This document shows positions 7,977 to 17,053 of a stretch of DNA of 64,000 nucleotides, in pieces (positions within the stretch are counted from its first letter, which is position 1; each line of letters starts with the position of its first letter). The DNA lies in assembly GCA_964556115.1 (NCBI GenBank), contig CAZKVC010000005.1, positions 124,001 through 188,000 of the forward strand, written 5' to 3'. Under the pieces are notes generated by a model. It made no database searches, was not told where the DNA came from, and was given only the letters and a program-made list of their open reading frames with translations. Position numbers and translations under genes: made by a program. The DNA comes from Parvularcula sp964556115. Lineage in GTDB: Bacteria; Pseudomonadota; Alphaproteobacteria; Caulobacterales; Parvularculaceae.

Positions 7977-8336
7977 ATGGCTCTTTACGAGCATATCTAC
8001 ATCGCGCGTCAGGACGTGAGCCCGGCGCAGGTGGACCTCATCACCGAGGAACTCCAGGGCATCCTGAAAGAGAACGGCGGCTCGGTCGAGAAGGCCGAAT
8101 ATTGGGGCCTCCGTAACCTGCAGTACAAGATCAAGAAGAACCGCAAGGGTCATTACTCGCTCATGCATATCGAGGCGCCCGCCGAGGCGGTCGTCGAGAT
8201 GGAGCGTCAGATGCGCCTCAAGGAGGACATCCTTCGCTTCATGACACTGCGTGTCGAAGAGCTCGATCCCGAGCCCTCGCCGGTGATGAGCCGCCGCGAC
8301 CGTGATGACCGCCGTGACCGGGGAGACCGCCGCTGA
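7977..8336 (+). CDS. rpsF: ribosomal protein bS6
   Basis: 119 residues beginning MALYEHIYIARQDVSP; contains EYWGLRNLQYKIKKN and HYSLMHIEAP, the S6 core that binds S18 on the small-subunit platform. The C-terminal tail (about 104-119) is an alternating Arg/Asp run, SRRDRDDRRDRGDRR, a kind of extension seen in alphaproteobacterial S6. AGGGTAGAAG precedes the ATG. It overlaps rpsR by one base, so the two are translationally coupled, and heads the rpsF-rpsR-rplI operon. Confidence 0.97.
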   Translation: MALYEHIYIARQDVSPAQVDLITEELQGILKENGGSVEKAEYWGLRNLQYKIKKNRKGHYSLMHIEAPAEAVVEMERQMRLKEDILRFMTLRVEELDPEPSPVMSRRDRDDRRDRGDRR

Positions 8337-8563
8337 TGGCCAAGACTTTCTTCCGCCGCCGCAAGACCTGCCCGTTCTCCGGCGAGAACGCGCCGAAGAT
8401 CGACTACAAGGATCCCAAGCTTCTCGGCCGCTACGTGTCCGAGAAAGGCAAGATCATTCCCTCGCGCATCTCCGCCGTATCCGCGAAGAAGCAGCGTGAG
8501 CTGGCCCGCGCCATCAAGCGTGCCCGCTTCCTCGCCCTGCTGCCTTACGTTTCGCAGGACTAA
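8336..8563 (+). CDS. rpsR: ribosomal protein bS18
   Basis: 75 residues, MAKTFFRRRKTCPFSGENAP, with SRISAVSAKKQRELARAIKRAR and the LLPYVSQD end typical of S18. It pairs with S6 on the 30S platform. The ATG shares its A with the TGA of rpsF. It lies ten bases before rplI. Confidence 0.98.
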   Translation: MAKTFFRRRKTCPFSGENAPKIDYKDPKLLGRYVSEKGKIIPSRISAVSAKKQRELARAIKRARFLALLPYVSQD

Positions 8564-8572
8564 GAGGACCCC

Positions 8573-9220
8573 ATGACCCAGGTTATTCTCCTCGAACGCG
8601 TCGAAAAGCTCGGCAGCATCGGTGACGAAGTCTCCGTGAAGCCCGGTTTCGCCCGCAACCACCTTCTGCCGAAAGGCAAGGCCCTGCGCGCCAACGATGC
8701 CAATCGCCGCCGCTTCGAAGCCGAGCGCGGCGCGATCGAAAAACGCAACGCCGAAGAGCGCGACAAGGCCGAGACCCTGTCCCGTTCGGTCGCGGACAAG
8801 ACCTTCGTGATCGTTCGCTCCGCATCAGACGCGGGCCAGCTCTACGGCTCGGTCTCCGCTCGCGACATCGCCGACAAGGCGTCGACCAAGAAACTGAAGC
8901 TGACCCGCCAGAACATCCTTCTGGATGGTCCGCTGAAGGAAATCGGCATCTTCCCGGTTCGTGTCCGCCTGCACCCCGAGGTGACGGTCGACATCGAAGT
9001 CAACATCGCCCGCAGCGAAGAAGAAGCCGAGCGTCAGGCCAAGGGCGAAGACATCTTCGCCAAGGAAGAAGAGAACGTCGAGCGCGTCACCGGGCTGGAC
9101 GAGGAAGGCAACGCACCGCGTCAGCCCTCCTACTCTTCCGAAACCCCGGCCGAGGGCGAAGAAGGCGAAGCCTCTTCCCCCGAGGAAGGCAGCACCGAGG
9201 ACGTTACCTACCAGCCGTAA
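8573..9220 (+). CDS. rplI: ribosomal protein bL9
   Basis: 215 residues. The N-terminal domain (VILLERVEKLGSIGDEVSVKPG, NHLLPKGKA) binds 23S rRNA; a long connecting helix and the C-terminal domain run to about residue 150. A glutamate-rich extension of about 65 residues then follows, beyond the roughly 150 residues of the E. coli protein. Such acidic tails are seen in alphaproteobacterial L9 and are probably disordered. AGAGGACCCC precedes the ATG. Last gene of the operon, followed by a terminator. Confidence 0.97.
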   Translation: MTQVILLERVEKLGSIGDEVSVKPGFARNHLLPKGKALRANDANRRRFEAERGAIEKRNAEERDKAETLSRSVADKTFVIVRSASDAGQLYGSVSARDIADKASTKKLKLTRQNILLDGPLKEIGIFPVRVRLHPEVTVDIEVNIARSEEEAERQAKGEDIFAKEEENVERVTGLDEEGNAPRQPSYSSETPAEGEEGEASSPEEGSTEDVTYQP

Positions 9221-9254
9221 GGCCAGGACGCGTTTTGAGCACGACCAAGTCGAG

Positions 9255-9290
9255 AGCCCCGCCCGGCCCATGCTGCGGCGGGGCTTTCTA
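9255..9290 (+). terminator. terminator after rplI
   Basis: AGCCCCGCC (9255-9263) pairs with GGCGGGGCT (9277-9285) and is followed by TTCT. It sits 35 bases after the rplI stop and separates the ribosomal operon from dnaB. Confidence 0.75.
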
Positions 9291-9423
9291 CTTGAAACTG
9301 GACCGAAGCCGCCCGCCCGGCTGCAGCCCTGTCCGTGCCCCACCGCCTTCGTTCGACTCATCGGCTACCGGGAGTCGAAACCTTCCGCTTTCATCCGCCG
9401 CGGGGAAGTGCGAGATTGACCCC

Positions 9424-10896
9424 ATGGCCGACGGATCCCCCCTACCCAGCACGCAAGAGCAGCAGCTTCCCTATTCCCTCGAAGCCGAACAGGCGCTTCT
9501 CGGAGCCATCCTCTACGACAACGAGGTCTATTATAAGGTCAACGGCTTCCTGAAGCCGGAGCACTTCTACGACCCGCTGCATGGCCGTATCTACGGCGCC
9601 TGCGAGAAGCTGGTCAGCTCGGGCCGTGTGGCTTCGCCGGTGATGCTCAACACCTATCTCGGCGAAGAAGAGGCGTTCCGTGAGGTCGGCGGCGAGCGCT
9701 ATCTCGTGCAGCTGGCCCAGGCCGTACCCACCATGGTCGGCGCCGGTGACTACGGGCGGCTGATCTTCGACCTCCATACCAGCCGGGGGCTCATCAATAT
9801 CGGCTCGACCATGATCGAGCGGGCACGCACGGCCGATCTGGAAGACGATCCGCGCAGCCAGGTCGAGGCGGCGGAGAAGGAACTCTACACCCTCGCCGAA
9901 ACGGGCCATTACGGCGGCGGCTTCCAGAGCTTCGAGACCGCGCTGACCGAAGCGATCTCGATTGCCCAGTCCGCCTATCAGCGCGGGGGCGGGCTTTCCG
10001 GCGTCACCACCGGCCTGAGGGACATGGACGGCAAGCTCGGCGGGCTTCACCCCTCCGACCTCATCATCCTCGCCGGGCGGCCTTCGATGGGCAAGACGGC
10101 ACTTGTGACCAACATCGCGGTCAACGCAGCCAAATCCTACGTCCCCGAAAAGGCAGCCGATGGGACCTACAAGGCCAAGGAAGGCGCGAGGGTCGGCTTC
10201 TTCAGTCTCGAGATGAGTTCCGATCAGCTCGCCTCGCGGATCCTCGCCGAGTTCTCGGGCGTCGCGTCGGACAAGATCCGGCGCGGGGACATCTCCGAGC
10301 GCGACTTCGAGGAGATCTACGACGCTTCGTCGAAACTCGAGCAACTCCCCCTCTATATCGACGACACGGGCGGGCTGACCATCGCCCAGGTGGCGGCCCG
10401 CGCGCGGCGTCTCAAGCGGATGCAGGGGCTCGATCTTCTGATCATCGACTATCTGCAGCTTCTCGCCGGCTCGAAGAAGGTCTCCGAAGGCCGGGTTCAG
10501 GAGCTGACCGAGATCACCACCGGGCTGAAGGCTCTCGCCAAAGAACTCAGCGTGCCGATCATTGCGCTGTCCCAGCTTTCGCGCCAGGTCGAGAACCGCG
10601 AAGACAAGCGTCCCCAGCTCTCCGACCTCCGCGAGTCGGGCTCGATCGAGCAGGACGCCGACGTCGTCATGTTCGTCTACCGCGAGGAGTATTATCTCGG
10701 CCGTTCCGAACCGCGCGAGGGCACGACCGAGCACCTCGAATGGCAGCAGAAGATGGACGACGTCATGGGCATGGCCGAGGTTATCATCGGCAAGCAGCGT
10801 CACGGTCCGATCGGCACGATCCGCCTCGGCTTCCAGCCCGAGCTGACCCGGTTCGGCGACCTGGCCGATCCGCAGCGCTATCCTCCGCAATACTGA
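9424..10896 (+). CDS. dnaB: replicative DNA helicase DnaB
   Basis: 490 residues. The N-terminal helical domain (about 15-120) is followed by the RecA-like motor. Walker A is GRPSMGKTA (218-226), Walker B LLIIDYLQL (338-346), and the later conserved LSQLSRQVE and LRESGSIEQDAD are intact. The hexamer unwinds DNA at the replication fork. There is no intein or long insertion. The ATG at 9424 gives the family N-terminus; an in-frame extension back to 9235 would run through the terminator and is not credible. Confidence 0.97.
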   Translation: MADGSPLPSTQEQQLPYSLEAEQALLGAILYDNEVYYKVNGFLKPEHFYDPLHGRIYGACEKLVSSGRVASPVMLNTYLGEEEAFREVGGERYLVQLAQAVPTMVGAGDYGRLIFDLHTSRGLINIGSTMIERARTADLEDDPRSQVEAAEKELYTLAETGHYGGGFQSFETALTEAISIAQSAYQRGGGLSGVTTGLRDMDGKLGGLHPSDLIILAGRPSMGKTALVTNIAVNAAKSYVPEKAADGTYKAKEGARVGFFSLEMSSDQLASRILAEFSGVASDKIRRGDISERDFEEIYDASSKLEQLPLYIDDTGGLTIAQVAARARRLKRMQGLDLLIIDYLQLLAGSKKVSEGRVQELTEITTGLKALAKELSVPIIALSQLSRQVENREDKRPQLSDLRESGSIEQDADVVMFVYREEYYLGRSEPREGTTEHLEWQQKMDDVMGMAEVIIGKQRHGPIGTIRLGFQPELTRFGDLADPQRYPPQY

Positions 10897-10906
10897 CGAT
10901 CAGCCC

Positions 10907-11962
10907 GTGAGCCTCGATATCCGCCCCCGCCTGGTGGTCGATCTTGGCGCCATCAAACGCAACGCGCGCGCGCTATCTGCGCGCCGTCCGGATGCCGAGC
11001 TGATGGCCGTCGTCAAGGCAGATGCCTATGGCCTCGGCGCGGAAAGGGTCGTGAAGGCGCTGGGCGAGGAAGGCTACCGGACCTTCGTCGTCTCCTATCC
11101 TGAAGAAGCGCGCGCCCTTTACGAAGCCCTTCAGGGGTCGGTCTATTACTGCCTCAATGCCGCTCCCGAAACAGGTCCCTATACGGAAAGGTGCCGTCCG
11201 ATCCACTACCGGGTCGAGGATCTTGCGAACTGGCAGGGCGGCAGCTGCGGCGTCCAGGTCGAGATCGGCATTCACCGCATGGGAATACGTCCCGAAGAGC
11301 TCAACGGTCTCGAGCCGCGGCGTGAGGTCGGCCTCGTCATCGCCCATATGAGCCATGCAGGCGCGCCCTCCGCTGAAGAGAACGATCAGCAGAGGGACCT
11401 GTTCGCCGGGCTGAAAGAGAAGCTGGCGCCTGTCTTCCCCAAAGCGATGTTCGGCCTCTCGGCATCCGGCGCGCTGTTGCAGGAGCCGGGCGTTGCCGAA
11501 GAGAGCATCAGGCCCGGCATGGCGATCTTCGGCGGTCAGGCGGGAGAACTCGGACCGCTCGAACCCGCCGCCCGGTTCGAGGCGATGATCCTTTCGGTGC
11601 ACGATGTAAAGCCGGGCGAGGCCGTGGGCTACAATGCCCTGTGGCGTGCCGGGGGGCCTTCACGGATCGCCACCCTTTCGGCTGGCTACGCCGACGGGGT
11701 TCCGCGCCGCCTCAGCGGGCAAGGCGCGGAAGTGATGGTCAAGGGAAAGCGCTGCCCCATCGTAGGCGCCATTTCGATGGACCTTGTCACGGTCGACGTG
11801 ACTGACCATCCGCAGGCGGAAGTCGGCGACTGGTGCGAGCTTTTCGGCCCTTCGATCCCGGTCGACGAGGTCGCCCGGAAAGCAGGGCTGATCGGCTACG
11901 AGGTGCTGACCGGGATCGGCGAACGCACGCGGCGTATCTATGAAGAAACCAGCGACAGGTAG
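10907..11962 (+). CDS. alr: alanine racemase
   Basis: 351 residues, GTG start ten bases after dnaB. It interconverts L- and D-alanine for peptidoglycan. The PLP lysine is K37 in AVVKADAYGLGA; the catalytic tyrosine is Y242 in AVGYNALW; R124 in HRMG and the motifs LSAGYADG and GAISMDL are present. The end overlaps the end of the convergent ATP12 gene by 25 bases. The dnaB-alr order suggests cotranscription. Confidence 0.96.
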   Translation: MSLDIRPRLVVDLGAIKRNARALSARRPDAELMAVVKADAYGLGAERVVKALGEEGYRTFVVSYPEEARALYEALQGSVYYCLNAAPETGPYTERCRPIHYRVEDLANWQGGSCGVQVEIGIHRMGIRPEELNGLEPRREVGLVIAHMSHAGAPSAEENDQQRDLFAGLKEKLAPVFPKAMFGLSASGALLQEPGVAEESIRPGMAIFGGQAGELGPLEPAARFEAMILSVHDVKPGEAVGYNALWRAGGPSRIATLSAGYADGVPRRLSGQGAEVMVKGKRCPIVGAISMDLVTVDVTDHPQAEVGDWCELFGPSIPVDEVARKAGLIGYEVLTGIGERTRRIYEETSDR

Positions 11963-12624
11963 CGGCTGACGCTATCGAAGTCGCGCCGCAGCGCGTCTTC
12001 CCGCGCCTGCGCTTCGGCATCCGTTCCCCAGGCTTCGGCCTGGTAGGTTTCGTCGAGCCGCGCAGCCGCGAACGCCGCTTCGGCGTCTTCCTCCGCATAA
12101 AGAGCGAGGATGGCCGAGCCGAGGATCTCGGTCATCAGCTTGCGCGGGTAGAGCTCTTCCGTCTCCATCGCCGCGAGCCGCTCGCCGAGCGCCTCGAGGG
12201 TCTCTTCGCCCTGCTCGATCGGCACGATCCCTTCGGTGACGTTGAAGACAAGTCCGTCCTCTCCTGCGCGGGCGAGGAACGGCCCGAAGAGGTCCGCCTG
12301 CCGCCGGGCAAGTTCCGCCTCCGGCGCGCGGTAACAGAGAAGATCGCTCTTGGCGTAGGAGGTGATGACCTCCGCGAACTCATGACGCCCGGCCTCCCCC
12401 GCATCAAGGACGAAACCGTGGATGCGCGTCAGCGGCATGCTTGCAAGGTCGATCTGCTCTTCCTGCGCGTCCCACTCGGCGCGAAGGGCAGCCGCCAGTG
12501 CGGGCGGCGCGGCGAGCACATGCCGGCCCACCGTCTTCGCCTGGCGCCCGTCGAGCAGGACAGCTTCACGGCCTTCATAGGGGCCCGTGGTCACGTCCTT
12601 GTAGAAACGTTTGGGTTTGCTCAT
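11938..12624 (-). CDS. ATP12 family chaperone (F1-ATPase assembly)
   Basis: 228 residues beginning MSKPKRFYKDVTTGP, then LLDGRQAKTVGRHVL and ALRAEWDAQ, the hallmarks of the ATP12 family. In mitochondria ATP12 chaperones the F1 alpha subunit; alphaproteobacteria keep the homologue. Its ATG overlaps the stop of the pseudouridine synthase gene by four bases (ATGA), so the two are coupled. No ATP synthase gene is present in the window. Confidence 0.9.
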   Translation of the reverse strand: MSKPKRFYKDVTTGPYEGREAVLLDGRQAKTVGRHVLAAPPALAAALRAEWDAQEEQIDLASMPLTRIHGFVLDAGEAGRHEFAEVITSYAKSDLLCYRAPEAELARRQADLFGPFLARAGEDGLVFNVTEGIVPIEQGEETLEALGERLAAMETEELYPRKLMTEILGSAILALYAEEDAEAAFAAARLDETYQAEAWGTDAEAQAREDALRRDFDSVSRYLSLVSS

Positions 12625-13586
12625 CGGATGTCGTCCGGCCACTCCGGTTTTGCGTTATGGTCAAAGGCAAAGAGCTGCCAGGTCGCCTTCATGTGCCCGG
12701 TGAGCGGCGCTTCGAGGATGAGCGGCTTTCGTCCGGGCCGCGGCACCACCAGCCTGCGGCAGAAGAGGTGCATCTTGCCGGGAAGGCCTTCGAGCTTGGC
12801 TTCCTGCCCGCCATATTTCCCGTCGCCGACGATCGGCGTGCCGATCAACTGCATATGGGCGCGAAGCTGGTGGGTCCGCCCGGTGATCGGACGAAGGGCA
12901 ACGAAGCTTGCCTTCTGCGCGGCCAATTCGATCACCTGGTAATCGCTGATCGCTTTCTTGCCGTCATCGCTGTGGCGCGCCTTCTCCTGGCCCTGAGGTC
13001 CCGCCTTTTCGAGCGAAGCGTCGATCCGCCCTTCAAGGGGTTGCGGCACGCCCTTGACCAGCGCCCAGTATTCCTTCTCCACCATCCGCTCACGGAATGC
13101 CTGGGTCAGCCACTGGGTCGATTTGCGGGTCTTGCCGGTGACGAGAAGCCCACCTGTGTCCTTGTCGAGGCGGTGGACGAGCCGCGCCCGCACCTCGCCC
13201 CCGGCCGCCTCGAGATAAGCGTCGATGTGCTCGCGGGTCTTCGCGCCGCCCTGGACAGCCATGCCGAAGGGCTTGTTCAGGACGAGGACATCGGCGTCTT
13301 CATAGACGGTCCATTCCGCCAGCTGCTCCTTGGCCTGACCCTTCGCAAGATCGTGCGCAGGTTTTCTGGCAGGCGCGGCATCCGGCATCGGCGGCACGCG
13401 GATCTCGTCGCCCGAGGAAACCCTGTCCGATGCCTGCGCCCGGCTTCCCGAAAGACGGATCTGCCCCTTGCGGAGCATCTTCTGGAGCGCGCCGTGGCCA
13501 AGGTTCGGGTAACGGGTCTTGAACCAGCGATCGAGCCTCAGGCCGTCTTCGTCGCGGCTGACTTTCTCCATGCGAACGCCACTCAT
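12621..13586 (-). CDS. RluC/RluD-family 23S rRNA pseudouridine synthase
   Basis: 321 residues. An S4 RNA-binding domain (about 16-64) is followed by the RluA-type catalytic domain. The catalytic aspartate is D141 in VHRLDKDTGGLL, and PITGRTHQLRAHM is present. It isomerises uridine in rRNA, most like RluC, but the target cannot be fixed from sequence. Its ATG overlaps the crcB stop (ATGA) and its stop overlaps the ATP12 start, forming a tight three-gene unit. The longer upstream frame overlaps crcB and is rejected. Confidence 0.9.
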   Translation of the reverse strand: MSGVRMEKVSRDEDGLRLDRWFKTRYPNLGHGALQKMLRKGQIRLSGSRAQASDRVSSGDEIRVPPMPDAAPARKPAHDLAKGQAKEQLAEWTVYEDADVLVLNKPFGMAVQGGAKTREHIDAYLEAAGGEVRARLVHRLDKDTGGLLVTGKTRKSTQWLTQAFRERMVEKEYWALVKGVPQPLEGRIDASLEKAGPQGQEKARHSDDGKKAISDYQVIELAAQKASFVALRPITGRTHQLRAHMQLIGTPIVGDGKYGGQEAKLEGLPGKMHLFCRRLVVPRPGRKPLILEAPLTGHMKATWQLFAFDHNAKPEWPDDIR

Positions 13587-13945
13587 CCGATCCGCCCTCC
13601 CAAGGCCTGCCCGCCTGCGAAGGCTGCAATGGCGAGGACGACGCTGCCGACCACGTAGAGGCCAGCGATGGCGGGCGTCTCGCCTGCCAGCCGGACAGCA
13701 TCGCCGGCGAAGCTGCTGAAGGTGGTCAGCGCGCCAAGCACCCCTGCGCCGAGGAAAAGCGTAAGAAGCGGCGCGCGCTCGCCGAGGCTGCTCAGGACGA
13801 AACCGAGAACCAGCGCCCCCATGATATTGAGCGCCAAGATGCCCCATGGTGCGGGCAGCGCGACCTGAAGGAAGAGCACCCGCAGGGCCGCACCGATGGC
13901 GCCGCCGGCGGATGCCGCGAGAAGAGAGGGAATGAGCGTGTTCAC
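13583..13945 (-). CDS. crcB: fluoride efflux channel CrcB/Fluc
   Basis: 120 residues, four membrane spans. GGAIGAALR (about 14-22), the conserved Asn40 in LNIMGALVLG and GALTTFSSF (71-79), which carries the pore Phe/Thr residues, are all present. Dimers export fluoride. The GTG at 13945 is chosen because TTTAGGAG lies at good distance; it gives the normal family length. No fluoride riboswitch is visible in the 89 bases before it. First gene of the crcB - pseudouridine synthase - ATP12 unit. Confidence 0.92.
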   Translation of the reverse strand: MNTLIPSLLAASAGGAIGAALRVLFLQVALPAPWGILALNIMGALVLGFVLSSLGERAPLLTLFLGAGVLGALTTFSSFAGDAVRLAGETPAIAGLYVVGSVVLAIAAFAGGQALGGRIG

Positions 13946-14034
13946 GGCGCGGCTCCTAAACCAAAGGTCCGCACCGGGCAAAGGGCCCGAACCCCGGGTG
14001 GCGCATCTGCGCGGGAACCCTTAGGTTTGTACCC

Positions 14035-14610
14035 ATGAGCCGCCCCCGCCGCCTGCCTTTTTCCCGCTCGGAGCTCAGCCTTACCAAGCCGATCGTCTTG
14101 GTCGGGCTGATGGGGGCTGGAAAGACCACGACCGGGCGCAGGCTGGCCAGGATGCTGGGCATTGCCTTCGCGGATGCCGATGACGAGATCGAGGAAGCGG
14201 CGGGCATGCGCATTGCCGATATCTTCGAGATCTATGGCGAGGCCGAATTCCGCGAGGGCGAGCGCAAGGTGATGCGCCGCCTGCTCACCTCCAAACCCCA
14301 CGTCCTCGCGACGGGCGGCGGCGCGTTCATGAATGACGAGACCCGTGCCCTGATCAAGGAGAAGGCAATTTCGGTATGGCTGAAGGCGGACCTTCAGACC
14401 CATCTTCGCCGAACGGCCCTTCGCGATACCCGCCCCATATTGCGGCAGGGCGATCCCGAGGAGATCCTTGCCAAATTGCTCGAGCAGCGAAGCCCGATCT
14501 ATGCGCAGGCGGATCTGACGGTGGAAAGCGACGATGGTCCGCATAAGGATACGGTAACGGCGATCATCAAGGCGTTGCGCGCGCGGGCCGAAAAGGGCGA
14601 GGCGATCTGA
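14035..14610 (+). CDS. aroK: shikimate kinase
   Basis: 191 residues. Walker A GLMGAGKT (24-31), shikimate-binding DADDEIE (47-53), EFR (71-73) and TGGGAF (93-98), then the lid arginines around LRDTRP. It phosphorylates shikimate in aromatic amino acid synthesis. About 15 extra N-terminal residues precede the kinase fold, as in other alphaproteobacterial forms. It is one base from aroB, the classic aroKB pair, and divergent from crcB. Confidence 0.96.
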   Translation: MSRPRRLPFSRSELSLTKPIVLVGLMGAGKTTTGRRLARMLGIAFADADDEIEEAAGMRIADIFEIYGEAEFREGERKVMRRLLTSKPHVLATGGGAFMNDETRALIKEKAISVWLKADLQTHLRRTALRDTRPILRQGDPEEILAKLLEQRSPIYAQADLTVESDDGPHKDTVTAIIKALRARAEKGEAI

Positions 14611-14611
14611 C

Positions 14612-15712
14612 ATGCACCGAATTCCCGTCGAGCTGCCCGAAAGGCGCTACGAGATCGTCCTTGGCCGAGGAGCGCTGGAAGAGACTACTGAACTCCTCAG
14701 GGAGCGGACGGCCAAGCCGAGCGCCATTGTAGCGGACGAAACCGTCTGGAAGCTTCACGGCAACCTCATGCGCAAGGTCATGCCCGACCTGCCGCTGGTC
14801 GAGGTCCCTTCCGGCGAAGCGAGCAAGAGCTGGGGCCAGCTTGAACGGGTGAGCGAAGCCCTCCTCAAGGCGGGGGTCGAACGGGGCGGCGCCGTTGTCG
14901 CGTTTGGCGGCGGCGTCACCGGCGATCTTGCGGGCTTCTGCGCGGCGATCCTGCGGCGGGGCTGCGGGCTGATCCAGGTGCCGACCACACTTCTCTCCCA
15001 GGTCGATAGCTCCGTCGGCGGAAAGACCGCGATCAACACGTCGGCCGGCAAGAACCTCGTCGGCGCTTTTCACCAACCCTCGCTCGTCGTCATCGACACG
15101 GGGTTCCTGGAGACCCTCCCCAGACGGGAGCTCCAGGCGGGCTACGCCGAGATCGTCAAGGTCGCCGCTCTGGGCGACGCAGAATTTTTCGCCTGGCTCG
15201 AAGAGAATGGATCCTCCGTCCTCGCTCTGGGCGACCAGGCACTCGAGCACGCGGTGGCGGCGAGCTGCCGGGCCAAGGCGGCAATCGTCGCTGCCGACGA
15301 AAAGGAACGCGGCCAGCGCGCGCTTCTCAATCTGGGGCATACCTTCGGCCACGCCATCGAAGCCGAAGCGGGTTTCGATGGGCGGGTCCTCCACGGCGAA
15401 GCGGTGGCGGCCGGGATGGCGATGGCGGCGCGTTTCTCGGCCGAAGAGGGCCTCCTGCCCGAAAGCGCATCCATGCGGCTGGAAACGCTCCTGTGTCGGG
15501 ACGGGCTGCCGACCGGCCTTTCCAGTTTCGCAGATGTCGAATTCGACGCCCCGCGCCTCCTCGGTCACATGCGTCAGGACAAGAAGGTGGAGGGCGGCGC
15601 CTTGACCCTCATTCTCCTTCGGGCGCTGGGCGATGCCTTCGTCCGGCGCGGCCAGGATGCGGAGCGGCTGCTTGACTTCCTGAAAAGCGAGGCCGCACAC
15701 AAAGCGCCATGA
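14612..15712 (+). CDS. aroB: 3-dehydroquinate synthase
   Basis: 366 residues. NAD-binding GGGVTGDLAG (99-108), phosphate-binding VDSSVGGKT (131-139), and the zinc ligands E180, H243 (LGHTFGHAIE) and H261 (HGEAVAAGM) are all present. It converts DAHP to 3-dehydroquinate, upstream of aroK in the pathway. The stop overlaps the start of the next gene by four bases (ATGA), so aroK, aroB and the CorC-like gene form one operon. Confidence 0.97.
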   Translation: MHRIPVELPERRYEIVLGRGALEETTELLRERTAKPSAIVADETVWKLHGNLMRKVMPDLPLVEVPSGEASKSWGQLERVSEALLKAGVERGGAVVAFGGGVTGDLAGFCAAILRRGCGLIQVPTTLLSQVDSSVGGKTAINTSAGKNLVGAFHQPSLVVIDTGFLETLPRRELQAGYAEIVKVAALGDAEFFAWLEENGSSVLALGDQALEHAVAASCRAKAAIVAADEKERGQRALLNLGHTFGHAIEAEAGFDGRVLHGEAVAAGMAMAARFSAEEGLLPESASMRLETLLCRDGLPTGLSSFADVEFDAPRLLGHMRQDKKVEGGALTLILLRALGDAFVRRGQDAERLLDFLKSEAAHKAP

Positions 15713-16974
15713 TCACCACGGCGCTCTTCATCCTTGGTCTCCTCCTGCTGTCAGGGTTCTTCTCCGGTTCCGAGACGGCCCTGACGGCCACCTCCCGCGC
15801 GCGCATGCGCTCTCTCGAACTCAAGGGCGACCGCAAGGCCGCGGCCGTGGCGCGCCTCACCGAGGACAGGGAGAGGCTGATCGGGGCCATCCTTCTCGGC
15901 AACAACCTCGTCAACATTCTGGCGTCCGCCCTCGCCACGAGCCTCTTCACCTCGATCTTCGGCGCTTCGGGCGTCGCGGTTGCGACCGCCGTGATGACTG
16001 TCCTGGTCCTCGTCTTCGCCGAGGTGATGCCCAAGACCGCAGCCATCGCGCGGGCCGATGCCATCGCAATGCTCGTCGCGCCCATCATGCGCTCCATCGT
16101 TGCGATCCTGGCACCGATCGTCAGGGTCGTGCAGATCATCGTCAGGATGACGCTGCACCGTGTCTTCGGCCTCGACGTCACGTCCATGGACGATGCCCTC
16201 TCGCCCCATGAGGAGCTGAAGGGTGCCATCGAACTCCACCACGAAGAAGGCCAGATGGAGAAAGAGGCGCGGGACCTGATCCGCGGCGCACTCGAACTCG
16301 ACGACATCACCGTCGAGGACATCATGCTCCACCGCAAGTCGATCGAGATGCTGGACGTCAACGCTCCGCAGCTCGAAATCGTCGAGGCCGTGCTGGCCTC
16401 GAACCATACCCGCATTCCTCTTTATGATGAGGATCCGGACAATGTCGTGGGCGTCCTTCACGCCAAGGACATGCTTCGTGCCCTCTGGAAGGCGGGTAAC
16501 GACCCGGCCGAGGTCGCGATCCGCGAGATCGCGATGCAGCCCTATTTCGTGCCCGAGACAACGACGCTCCAGGAGCAGCTCGACGCTTTCAAGACGGCGC
16601 AGATGCACTTCGCCCTGGTCATTGACGAATACGGCTCCCTACGCGGGCTCGTCACCCTTGAGGACATCCTCGAAGAGATTGTCGGCGAGATCGAGGACGA
16701 GCACGACGCGCCGGTGGTCGGTGTCGAAAAGCAGCCGGACGGCTCGGTCATCGTCCAGGGCGACGTGACCATCCGGGACCTCAACCGACTGATGGACTGG
16801 CGCCTGCCCGATGAAGAAGCGGTGACCATCGCCGGGCTCGTCATCCACTGGGGCCGCTGCATCCCCGATGCCGGGCAGATGTTCATCTTCCACGGCTACC
16901 GCTTCGAGGTTCTGGGCAAACGCCGCAATCAGGTCACCAAGCTCCGGGTCGTCCCCCTCGAAGAAAACGGCTGA
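15709..16974 (+). CDS. CNNM/CorC (HlyC)-family membrane protein with CBS pair
   Basis: 421 residues. The N-terminal CNNM/DUF21 membrane domain (about 1-150) has the signature FSGSETALTATSRAR and several helices. Two CBS domains (about 200-330, with LVIDEYGSLRGLVTLEDILEEIVGEI) and a C-terminal CorC_HlyC domain follow. Family members move or sense Mg2+, Co2+ or Na+; bacterial CNNMs are Mg2+ exporters. It is translationally coupled to aroB, an arrangement seen in other alphaproteobacteria without a known reason. Confidence 0.9.
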   Translation: MITTALFILGLLLLSGFFSGSETALTATSRARMRSLELKGDRKAAAVARLTEDRERLIGAILLGNNLVNILASALATSLFTSIFGASGVAVATAVMTVLVLVFAEVMPKTAAIARADAIAMLVAPIMRSIVAILAPIVRVVQIIVRMTLHRVFGLDVTSMDDALSPHEELKGAIELHHEEGQMEKEARDLIRGALELDDITVEDIMLHRKSIEMLDVNAPQLEIVEAVLASNHTRIPLYDEDPDNVVGVLHAKDMLRALWKAGNDPAEVAIREIAMQPYFVPETTTLQEQLDAFKTAQMHFALVIDEYGSLRGLVTLEDILEEIVGEIEDEHDAPVVGVEKQPDGSVIVQGDVTIRDLNRLMDWRLPDEEAVTIAGLVIHWGRCIPDAGQMFIFHGYRFEVLGKRRNQVTKLRVVPLEENG

Positions 16975-17053
16975 CGCGGCCGCAGGCGAACCCTTCGTAC
17001 CCTTGGGCTGTTCCTGCTTTCATGACAGCAGGGCAAGGGAGCCAGCGGCCAGA

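Noticed and set aside
9424..10896. Intein in dnaB
   Set aside because: The reading frame has the usual length of about 490 residues and both Walker motifs are uninterrupted.
13946..14034. Fluoride riboswitch upstream of crcB
   Set aside because: The 89-base gap lacks the recognisable GGNGATGG-type core and pseudoknot segments.
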